Assembly: GCF_018812025.1 (NCBI RefSeq)
Contig: NC_063045.1
Location: 59,634,383-59,698,382, forward strand
Reading direction: 5' to 3'
DNA length: 64,000 nucleotides
DNA from: Megalobrama amblycephala
Lineage: Eukaryota; Chordata; Actinopteri; Cypriniformes; Xenocyprididae
Made by a program: the position numbers and the translations under genes. The notes below the pieces were generated by a model that saw only the letters and a program-made list of their open reading frames with translations, made no database searches and was not told where the DNA came from. This document shows positions 21,896 to 29,812 of this stretch, in pieces. Numbering within the stretch: the first letter of the stretch is position 1; the number at the start of each line of letters is the position of its first letter.

Positions 21896-24305
21896 ATGTA
21901 TATATATTATTACATTCACTTTTACTTTGAGTAAATATTTCTATAAGTACATGTACTTTTACTTGAGTACAGTTTTTGGATACTCTACCCACCTCTCTGT
22001 GCGTGTGTGTGTGTGTGTGTGTGTGTGCTCTAAACTAAAGGCATTACCTACCTATTCTCCTAAATCACAATCTACAATGTCTGTTTTATCCATCCATGAA
22101 ATAGTTATACAGTTTTGTTCTATGCACACATGAACTAAAGGATCAGTACCTGATAAATTACTGTGTGAATGTTTGCATGTCACCACTGTGTTTCCTGACA
22201 GGTCAGAATCTGATATGTGATGGCAATTTTGAGAGGAATCAGCTTCAAAACGCCGCCCAGAACGCACTAAACACTATTGGTTCTACTCGCACGCTGACTG
22301 CTTCTAATAAGCTAGCAGACCGGGGCCAGCATGTCTTCAACAACAACCTCCTTAAGTTCCACCGCAGTGTTTTGGAGGGCCTGCTGAATGAAGTGGGGGG
22401 CTCTGAGCAGCTGAATAACCTGATGGAGGACCTGAAGCCCCTCAGTGAAGATCAACAAAAAGCAATTAGCACAACAATGGTGGCCCACTTCAGGTCAGTG
22501 TGTGTGTGCTCAGGTGAGATGAGTGCTATAGTGTGTAGAAACTGTAAGTGTAGTAGGTCTGGACGATAAAGCGATAAAAATAATTATCATGATAAAAAAT
22601 TAAGGTTTAATGTCACAGCTCTCACAGACCATATTTAGTACATTGCGCTGTCACAATCCATAGTGTGAACACTGTTATGTGTGCGGTGTAGTACAATTCA
22701 AATGTCATGAAAGACCATTTCTTGCACTGTTCTGTATCATATACGGTCTGGAGTAAGCATGTTTCAGTTTTTATGGACATAGCATTGACTGCATCTAATT
22801 TTCTGAATCGTAACCCCACTTCAGAACTTTAGCCATTGCCCTGTGTGTTGTGTCTGAAGGTACAGGGTTGTTAGAAATGTCTTTCTTGGTGTTATACTTT
22901 CTACAGAAAAATTAGGATTTATAGTGAAACCAGGCCTGATCCAAATGGATCCTTGGAAGGGTCAAGCCGTGACTGATTGGCTCGTTCTGTCATGTGTCAG
23001 GGACATCAGTGGTTTCTCAGTTTTGCTCATTTCCATAGGAACTTTAGTTCTGTGGACGCTCTGCTTTCTGCACTCACCAAGGGAGGAAGAGTAAAGTTCT
23101 TCTGGACCCATGAAGCTGAAGCTGCCTTTTCTGAGCTCAAGTGCCGATTCATATCTGTCCCTATCCTAACTTTCCCAGAACCTGACAAACCATTGTTGGT
23201 TAAGTTTCATAAGAATCTGGAATACATCCAACAGGCCAAATGATTTTAAAGTCCACCGCATCTGCGCTGAATCTCGCCGCATGATGCAATGCTACAAATC
23301 TTAGACTCGTGATTAGAATCTAAAACAGCTGTCTTCATAATGCTCTATGTACACCAGGGATGGGCAACTTCGATAGTGACGAGGGCCAACATTTTTTCTC
23401 CTTGATACCAGGGGGCCAGATTACTAATCCACACTCACACCTTTTACACCGTCCTACTCAATTTACTTTTTACTAAGGGAAATGCAAATGATTTGATCCA
23501 TTTGTCTTTTTCCAATCTCCAAGTACTTTACAGTAGGCTACTATACTGTACTGTATATATTATAAACAGATCCGTTAATGAGCAGCCATTCAATATTCAT
23601 TGCTAGTTTACACACACCCCTCCAGCCTAATCAGTCAGTTTTTCTTATTTTTAGTCCACAGAAGTTCGTAAATTTAATCTCCAGCCAATCCCCTCTTCAT
23701 CAACAATAATAATAATTCAATAATACAATAAAACATTGCTTTCCAAACAACCTGTCTCACACAGACTTATCAATTACCCATTCAACCATCTAGCCACAGC
23801 AGTGATTTCTTTATTTATTTTTATTTAAATATATATCACTTCACTGCTGCAGTGATTGCAGTGCTTTCTCCCCTCGTCAAAAATAATCTTTAGATGTGTT
23901 TTTTTTTGTTTTTTTTGGTGTGTTTGTCTCTGTAGTCCGAAGGACGGTTATGTGGATTATAATGCAGCTGTGTATGGAGCGTATGTGGAGGAGCTCCGAA
24001 AGGCACTTGTGGCATACCTCAAGGGTTGTACATCTAACAACCAAGGTGACAAATACAAACTCCATGAAAAGCGTTCGCGGGTGCAGTTCATCGCCGATGA
24101 GATGGTGAACCGTAATGTGTTTGTGGACCCAATGGCCTGCGATCACTGGCTGAAGAAGGACCAAAACAAACATGTGAAACAGTTCAATGAGATCAGAGCT
24201 GCATTGAAGAAAATGATCCAGAACATCCTGAAGGACTTCAAAGAAGTGTCCAAAAAGATCAAAGTCTTTCGTGAGAGAAACAGCTGTAGCAGGTTAGACA
24301 GCTGA
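11496..24305 (+). CDS. unrecognised secreted helical protein, intact copy 2
   Basis: Three exons join in frame: 11496-11556, 22202-22493 and 23936-24305, giving 240 residues. The first 20 residues ([20 protein letters not shown]) form a signal peptide, so the product should enter the secretory pathway. The rest is charged and helix-rich with no second membrane segment and few cysteines (ICDG, GCTS, MACDH). Segments shared with the dead copy at 1283 include LTASNK, QHVFNN, LLKFH, MVAHFR, VDYNAA and VDPMA. Junctions are phase 1 then phase 2 and all use GT-AG sites. A GT at 24293 and an acceptor at 24516 would allow a fourth exon ending after a few bases (237 residues). AATAAA occurs at about 24331. 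I do not recognise the family; function is unknown. Intron 1 is 10.6 kb of nested mobile elements, and its donor coincides with a transposon-like terminus. Confidence 0.6.
11552..11702 (+). mobile_element. hAT-like terminus overlapping the exon 1 splice donor
   Basis: The sequence begins CAGAGGTGGGTAGTAACGAA and continues with the ttacttgagtag-type repeats seen at the ends of a widespread fish element. A reverse-oriented, related end (acttgagtacagtttttgga, ending tacccacctctctg) lies at about 21915-21994. No matching 8-bp target duplication was found, so these may be the two ends of one element or two separate insertions. The terminus starts inside coding exon 1. Confidence 0.55.
11703..12157 (+). 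mobile_element. LINE (L1/Tx1-like) reverse transcriptase fragment
   Basis: A near-continuous frame starts with LADDTTL, matching the reverse transcriptase active-site ADD block, and continues with [11 protein letters not shown], then [10 protein letters not shown] and a segment like LLAKAEGVS after a frame break at about 12015. The order is that expected downstream of the catalytic site in L1/Tx1-like ORF2. Both ends are truncated; the left abuts the hAT-like terminus and the right the Gypsy remnant. Confidence 0.7.
12158..14300 (-). pseudogene. Gypsy pol remnant: protease, RT, RNase H, integrase start
   Basis: The aspartic protease motif [10 protein letters not shown] lies at about 14256-14285. 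Reverse transcriptase follows with [14 protein letters not shown], the [15 protein letters not shown] block and the YLDD catalytic box (13252-13575). RNase H shows [29 protein letters not shown] and TDHKNLEYI (12600-12920), which carry its acidic residues. The integrase core begins at about 12230 and is truncated. Frame breaks near 13600, between 13160 and 13250, and after RNase H disable it. Confidence 0.88.
14393..15340 (-). pseudogene. Gypsy gag-like polyprotein
   Basis: The reading frame is open from [12 protein letters not shown] at 15340; the open frame upstream of this methionine comes from leader and SINE sequence. It has a glutamine-rich coiled region near the N-terminus, a retrotransposon gag core ([23 protein letters not shown]) and a C-terminal zinc knuckle reading [16 protein letters not shown] large + strand open frame over the same bases is its shadow. 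The frame is intact, but the element is truncated and lacks LTRs, so it is best treated as a fossil. Confidence 0.85.
15363..15933 (-). mobile_element. SINE3 family, 5S rRNA-derived SINE
   Basis: Read on the minus strand, the first 90 bases (15933 to about 15841) match 5S rRNA: GAAGCTAAGCAGGGCTGAGC, then CTGGTTAGTACCTGGATGAG and AGACCTCCTGGGAA, which cover the internal promoter region. The body follows, and the 3' end (AGCGCTATATAAATGTAAGG) runs into an ATT repeat tail at 15365-15385. This is the structure known for SINE3 in zebrafish and its relatives. It sits at the 5' leader of the Gypsy remnant. Confidence 0.92.
16441..16638. repeat. near-perfect palindrome, 87-bp arms
   Basis: The left arm 16441-16527 (starting taaatcgccatcacctgctt) is mirrored almost base for base by 16552-16638, leaving a 24-base loop. 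It lies inside the hAT-like element and would form a long hairpin in DNA or RNA. Confidence 0.9.
16651..17450 (-). mobile_element. solo LTR with 4-bp target duplication
   Basis: The 800-bp unit runs from TGTTATGTTCCCC to ACGTAACA (TG...CA ends) and is flanked by CAGG on both sides (16647-16650 and 17451-17454). On the minus strand it starts TGTTACGTCCCAGAGTG and carries a TATATA promoter-like stretch near 17290, so it is probably a minus-oriented Gypsy-type LTR left after recombination between two LTRs. It is nested in the hAT-like element at 16031-17718. Confidence 0.8.
18430..18930 (+). repeat. dispersed repeat related to 1-362 and 2283-2870
   Basis: Shared strings include gaatgaatgatt, the gtcactggtcaccgcc-type segment and aatcgttgtcatttagg. 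It lies inside the 17764-19987 element. Confidence 0.6.
19067..19380. repeat. palindromic MITE-like repeat (taacattaactaat family)
   Basis: It begins ggtaatactttacaataagg and ends with the reverse-complement pattern ccttattgtaaaattttacc, with an AT-rich interior of alternating gttaa and ttaac motifs. A partial relative lies at 9480-9660 in the nested hAT-like element. This repeat is widespread in fish. Confidence 0.65.
20178..20515 (-). repeat. solitary third copy of the 17764-19987 arm
   Basis: The sequence aattccaggcgcagttcact, through to gacagtaaaataacgccata, matches the right arm of the element next to it in the same orientation. It lacks a partner arm, so it is a single-arm relic or a separate short family member. 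Confidence 0.7.
21825..21910. repeat. (TA)n(TG)n microsatellite
   Basis: A compound run of TA followed by TG repeats in intron 1 of the intact secreted-protein gene. The predicted peptides reading IYIYIY here are artefacts of the repeat. Confidence 0.95.
22996..23242 (+). mobile_element. Gypsy RT/RNase H fragment with internal deletion
   Basis: A frame reads [14 protein letters not shown], then [20 protein letters not shown], then [15 protein letters not shown], followed directly by [10 protein letters not shown]. In intact Gypsy elements about 80 residues separate the last two blocks, so the middle of RNase H is deleted. It lies in intron 2 of the intact gene, directly after sequence homologous between the two gene copies (ending tcatgtgtcag). 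The matching intron of copy 1 continues differently. Confidence 0.75.
23349..23450 (+). mobile_element. possible hAT-like end
   Basis: The string cagggatgggcaacttcgat resembles the common CAGGGGTGGGCAA terminus of Charlie-type hAT elements. No opposite end or target duplication was found. Confidence 0.35.
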
Positions 24306-25179
24306 CTCCTGGATTACATTCATGAACAAACAATAAATATAACTGTTAATGCACAAAAATCAATCAATAAATAAGCCATAAAAGTGAATCATTGACAGAC
24401 CCAAAAGACCTTCTGATGAGTTCAGTAGAGCTCCTCTTAGTCCATAAAATCATGTAGTGGATGACCTTCAAAGTGAAACACATTTTCTCATGTAACTCTT
24501 GTTCTCTTTTCAACAGCTAGAGACATCAAGAGATCTGTCTTCTGACCCGAAATGATCACTGGGAGGAGCTCTTCTTTCTGAAATCAATAAGCAATGCTTT
24601 GGTTTTACCCACATTCACTTTTAAATCACATGAGCTAATAATAATAATAATAATAATAATTTAAACTCTCTTTAGGCCAGATCATTGCCTTGTTTAATTA
24701 AACTCAACAGGGCTCTATCATCTCAAAACTCAAGTATTTGACTAGAGACCGTACGATGCCATGGGACTCTTTTTATAGTTAAATAAGAATAGTTGACCCA
24801 AAAATGAGAATCTGTTGAATACTTTACTCACTCGCAGACCATTCAAGATTTACAAACCTCATTTCCACAGAAGAGGGACATTAGGGAAATTACAGTACAC
24901 AGAAAGAAAAGATTGTTGATGTATGTTTGTAATGTATGATGTGTTTTCTTTGTGCGTTTTGTGTGCTGAAGCCAAAGACAAATTTAAACTCACAGAACTA
25001 AACTGTGATTTCTTAATTCTGCCACATCTTTATTTATAACTTTTTTCAAATTTAAAATGTGCTTATATTAACTAAATACCATTAAATTGTTCAATGGAAA
25101 TGGGTTTTTTGTACTTTTGTCAGTTAAATAAAGGTTCAAAATGAACAAATCACAGATTCTTGTTTAAAGGCAAAAATAT

Positions 25180-25345
25180 AAAGTAAAAATATAAATAAAG
25201 TTTTTGCCACTAGAGGTCGCATTTTCAAATCAATAACAAAGCTGAAGCTTGATGACACTATGAAGGAGAGTGGAATGACGGGAGAATGGGAGATGTCGTT
25301 TTCACCACAAAGAGAAGCAGAAACTGAGGATAGTTCAGATTTTAC
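25180..25345 (+). repeat. downstream flank shared with gene copy 1
   Basis: Matches about 4300-4430 (gccactagaggtcgcatttt, then caataacaaag). It marks the 3' reach of the tandem duplication. The rest of 24520-25920 shows only AT-rich sequence, an AAT microsatellite at about 24640-24662 and a degenerate repeat end at 25500-25560. Confidence 0.75.
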
Positions 25346-25950
25346 ATCATTGATAGGTGACAATGACAAGGGATGAGCCATTATTTAAAATTGGAATTTC
25401 TCTGGATTTACAAATTGGGAACTTTCGGGATAAGTACACAACTGCATGAAATATATCACACTTTTTGGAGGTTTTTGGAGGTTTTATTACAAAATCTTAC
25501 ATATTGTGCCTTTATTTACAATGTCCCAAATATCCCAACTTTTCTGGAAATGGGGTTTGCAGAATAAGTTTTGTTTGAAGCATTGAAGCATTTCTTGTGA
25601 AGGATCTAAGGATTCTCAATAGCCTACTTGATTTATATCATTTAATCATTTCATGATTATTAATTTATGTAATGTTATGTTTTATATTTTACCATACTTA
25701 TTTCCTTTCTATTGTTGTTTAATCTTATGATTGTGTGGTTTGAAGGGATGTTTGTCTTCATGAGAAAGAGAAAAGAGAATGTCTCCATTTCAAGGTTTTT
25801 AACATCACTGGACAATAATGTGAAGAAGTCATTTTTCATTGTTTTTCCCTTGGTATAATAACACTTGGATTTGTGCTGGTCAGATGAAGTCTGAGCATTA
25901 AAACATACACAACTAAGATTATTCAATAAAGTCTGCTCTTTTTATTATCA

Positions 25951-26114
25951 TCACTTCGTCTCCTTCTGTTCTTCCCTGGATTTCTCAGTCAAACTCTCAG
26001 GCTGATAGAAGACTTCAGCGTTCAGGGTCACATCCAATATATTTGATATATTCTTACGTGGAGATCCATCCGATCTAACATTTTGGCATGATCTAATAGG
26101 GGTAAATTGAGCCT
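25951..26114 (-). other. possible orphan terminal coding exon
   Basis: On the minus strand a pyrimidine-rich acceptor (TTATCTTCTCCCTAG) precedes about 54 open codons, including NILDVTLNAEVFYQPESLTE and ending KETK-stop, with AATAAA some 10 bases after the stop. That is the layout of a last exon. I do not recognise the protein and found no partner exon upstream to 29.8 kb. Sequence around the acceptor looks repeat-like, so the splice site may be coincidental. It may be the end of a gene split by rearrangement, or a relic. Confidence 0.35.
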
Positions 26115-26225
26115 AGGGAGAAGATAAGTTGAGCCACATGGGGGTAAATTGTGCAATTCAATTATGCTGAAGTAAAATTGAACATTTTACCTGGCCATCT
26201 ATATATATAATATATATATACATAT

Positions 26226-26228
<3 letters not shown>

Positions 26229-26266
<38 letters not shown>
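26229..26266. repeat. (CA)n microsatellite
   Basis: A CA dinucleotide run preceded by TA-rich sequence. From here to 26918 no gene is seen. Confidence 0.9.
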
Positions 26267-26918
26267 ATGGCACCATAGTGGCATCGTCATTTATGTAAGT
26301 GCATTATATAAAAAATAAACAATTTCTGCCTAATATATTTACAAAGAGAAATAGACTCATTTGTCCAGTCAGCATTATTTATTCTGGATCAGAACATGAG
26401 CTGAAGGCACAATGTATTTTTCGTTAGCATGACAATTAATGCATATTTAAGGTCACACATTTGGAATGCATTCTGATCACTGATACAGAAACACAAAATA
26501 ATAATCCTTTCCTGGCAGAACATGGGTCAGCTATGAAAACTGTTTACAAAGTCAAATAAACACTATATCAAGATTTGGCTGCAACATATCTTAGATATAT
26601 GGCATTACAGTATATCTAAAACATGTCTTTCAACTTAATCAAGAACCACAGGCACAAATGATAGTTTTGACAGTCAGACCTGTCTGTAAATTCAAGACAG
26701 TTACTCTCCCATAATCACACATGATGTGCGGTGAAGGCAAAATACACATTATTTACTATGACTGAGGTACTTCTAACCTCTAAAAGTGTTGCATACTACA
26801 AGTTAAGACACTCTCGTTTTCTGGTCTGGTGTGAAATACAAGCCGCCAGAGTATTAAAATACATTTGAAAAAATTAACATTCAGTTTTTACAATGTCTGT
26901 TACATGTCAGTCTGCAGT

Positions 26919-27573
26919 AAAGGCCCGTTCACACCAAGAATGATAACTATAAAGACAATAAAGATATAGGTTCCACACAACAGCTATAACGATAATGATA
27001 TAGAGAAACGATATCGCTGGGATAAAACACTGACAGCCAATCAGAATCCACTCGCGCATTTAAAATGGCGGAGAAGTTAATCACTGAGATCCAGAAAAAT
27101 CCACCCGTTTGACAAGTCAAATCCCCTTTTCAATACAATAAAAAAATAATATATATGGAAAACAATTGGCCATACCCTCGGAATAAATTGTGAGAAGTAT
27201 AATTAACGGAGATGAGATCGTCATGCCAAACTAGCAAACAGTGTAACATAAAATGACCTCAGTATCAGCGCTAGTTGACAACACTGCTTCATTTGTAGTT
27301 GAAGTGAAAAAGACTAGGTGTTGTTTTTATTCCACCATATTGACTTCGTCAGCCGAATTCACTGTTAGATTAGATCGAGTACACAAGCTATTCACTCAAA
27401 CATAGCATGATGAGGACATCTGCTGGTTAAAGTCGTGTAAATGCAACAAGAACAGCAAAAACATGTTGTACACACTTTGAAACTGCAGAGCAAGTGTTTA
27501 GAATAAACAGACCGTTATCGTTCGTTGCTGTGGACGCAAATATAGTTATCGTTCTTGGTGTGAATGGGCCTTT
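26919..27573. mobile_element. short non-autonomous DNA transposon (MITE)
   Basis: The inverted ends AAGGCCCGTTCACACCAAGAA and the counterpart of cttggtgtgaatgggccttt define a unit of about 655 bp. Subterminal regions also pair around gataacgata-type sequence. The open frames on both strands at 27427-27739 lie in it and are not genes. Confidence 0.75.
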
Positions 27574-28247
27574 TAACTCTAGAAATTGTGTCACCTTGAT
27601 CTCCAAAGATATTAAATATGCTGAATATTTCACCTCTGTTGTCAGTCTTTACAGATTTGTTTGTCTTGAGGTAGGAGAGCAAAGAAAATGTAAGCACACA
27701 GAATGTTATTTAAGGCATGTACTGATCTGTGATCAGTAGTTAAGAGGCTCTGGCCAGATCTGTTGACCTTTTTAATATCATTTACAACATTCAGCTAATG
27801 TTAAATAAGTAAACATTGTATTTGTATAAGAGTAACCTGGCTCTTTGGTGACGCTCGCTTGGGTGAAACAACACCGTTCAGTTTTTTAAATCATTTGTGT
27901 TTATGCAAAGCCTGTCGTGTGGTGTGGATTTCAGAGATTGAGGCGTACAGTTATAATAACAGGTCTGACATGATTATATGTCACTGTTAGTAAGGTATAC
28001 TGTTACAGCAGGGTGTAATTATACACAAATTATGGAAATGACTTAATGTAAACAAGTAGAATTACAAAAACAAAAATAGATATACACAAGATGTATATTA
28101 ATATAGGCACTTAAAATAATCACTAAACCTGGATCACTACCAAATATGAAAGTGCATGTTTCATAAGTACCACTGTAGGGTATAAAACACATTTGTATGT
28201 TATTATTTAAAGCTTTGGTTAATTTATGCATCTTAGAAAGTGACAAC

Positions 28248-28645
28248 ACTGCAAAAAATTATTTTCTTACTCAGTGCTTTTGTCTTGTTTTCCAGTACAA
28301 ATGTCTAAATATTCTTAAATTAAGATACTTTTACATGAGAAGCAAAATGACTTAAGATTTTAAGTCTTGTTTAATGAAAAATGCATCACATTTAAGAGTT
28401 TTTGCTGAAAACAAGAAAAAATGCCAATTGGTCAGAACAATACACTAGTTTCCCACTTGAATTAAGTTTATTTTTCTGACCCCATTGGCAGATATTTTTT
28501 CTTGTTTTAAACATAAACCCACTTTATTTATTCATGAAACAAGACTTAATATCTTAGAGGATTTTGCTTCTCAAGTAAATGTGTATTTAAGAATGTTTAA
28601 GGATTTTAGATTTTTGTACTTGAAAACAAGACAAAAAAATAAACT
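28248..28645. mobile_element. hAT-like MITE, right end lost in a TA repeat
   Basis: It begins cactgcaaaaaattattttc, followed by the string gtcttgttttccagtacaaa; the right end carries the inverted form (ttgaaaacaagacaaaaaaa) but stops at the TA microsatellite. The internal sequence is itself partly palindromic around 28440. Confidence 0.6.
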
Positions 28646-28651
28646 AAGTTA

Positions 28652-28733
<82 letters not shown>
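28652..28733. repeat. (TA)n microsatellite
   Basis: A TA run of about 80 bases. Further TA runs lie at 29458-29500, 34757-34782, 34864-34902, 35099-35151 and 43640-43668. Confidence 0.95.
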
Positions 28734-28737
<4 letters not shown>

Positions 28738-28916
28738 ATTTTTTTTTATTATTTTTTTTATTTTCTAAGATGCATATTCTGTTTCTTAAGTTTTAGGGTG
28801 TTAGATAAGGCCCTCAGCACTTAGTATGTGATCATGTATAAGGAAAACTAAAATTAGAAAATATACAATGGAAAACAAGTAATATTTGCTGGTAAATTGC
28901 ACTTAATATATATTTA

Positions 28917-29452
28917 CACTGCCCTCCAAAAGTTTGGAAATGCACTAGAAAAGTGGGGTTTTGGACAATATTGGCATGCATCCTTTTTAATTTGTGATAA
29001 TTTTGCACTGATAAGGGACAACACAAACTACAAAAACATATTTTATTACATAAACAGTTTATACATAGAAAAAACTTAAATTTTCAATTCATCAAAATAT
29101 CCACCATTAGCAGCTATCTGACCTAAACTGGGTTCTGATTGGTTTATTGTATTCTAAACTTAATTGGCAATCAATTGTTGAAGCTATTAAGGTGTGCTGA
29201 CCCAAAAATCTTTTACAAACCTGGGCCAAGTTTAAACCAGTAACCAGCATCACAGCTGGCAAAGGGGCATGTCTGACTTTGACATGTATATATTGCCATT
29301 ATTATGTAATCAAAATGAAAATTATTATTGCTGGTCTTCAATGATAATGTCAAGTTACTGTAATGTATTTGCACCAAAAAATGATAAGGATTTATGCTGA
29401 TATCGTCCAAAACCACACTTTGCCAGGGATGTTTCCAAACTTTTGGAGGGCA

Positions 29453-29453
<1 letters not shown>
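28917..29453. mobile_element. deleted Tc1-like element, about 540 bp
   Basis: The termini cactgccctccaaaagtttgg and the mirrored ccaaacttttggagggcagt are those of a Tc1-like fish family and are flanked by TA-rich sequence. The interior is too short for a transposase and keeps only non-coding parts. Confidence 0.75.
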
Positions 29454-29502
<49 letters not shown>

Positions 29503-29812
29503 AATATTTAAAAACATAAAATAAAATTTTAGTGAATCCTGTCTCCCTAAAGATGTCGTTTTCCATAAAAAACATTTTTAAAAATTGTTCTTAAAGGTAA
29601 ATACTATATATTTTTAGTCTAATTTTCAAGTATTTGATTTCTTTCTCACATTCGTTGGCGAAATCTATCTCTGTGTTGATTAAATTACGGTAATTAAGTA
29701 CATTCCAGTGACTTTCTTTGTCATCTGCAGTTGGCAGATATTTTGGCCCCTGTGTAAACGTCCCCCGCTGTCGCACCGCTATGATGTCATGAAGGCCAGC
29801 GTCAGCTCTCCA

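Noticed and set aside
11552..21994. Treating 11552-21994 as one giant hAT transposon
   Set aside because: The ends are similar but not clean mirror images and the flanking octamers (gttgtagt and tgcgtgtg) do not match; separate insertions are as likely.
21689..22133. Frames with long IYIYIY or CVCVCV tracts
   Set aside because: These are translations of TA and TG microsatellites; the same applies to frames at 29213, 34606 and 43586.
11496..24305. Naming the secreted gene as a specific cytokine
   Set aside because: Signal peptide and helix content fit, but I see no diagnostic motif or cysteine pattern of any named cytokine, so no symbol is given.
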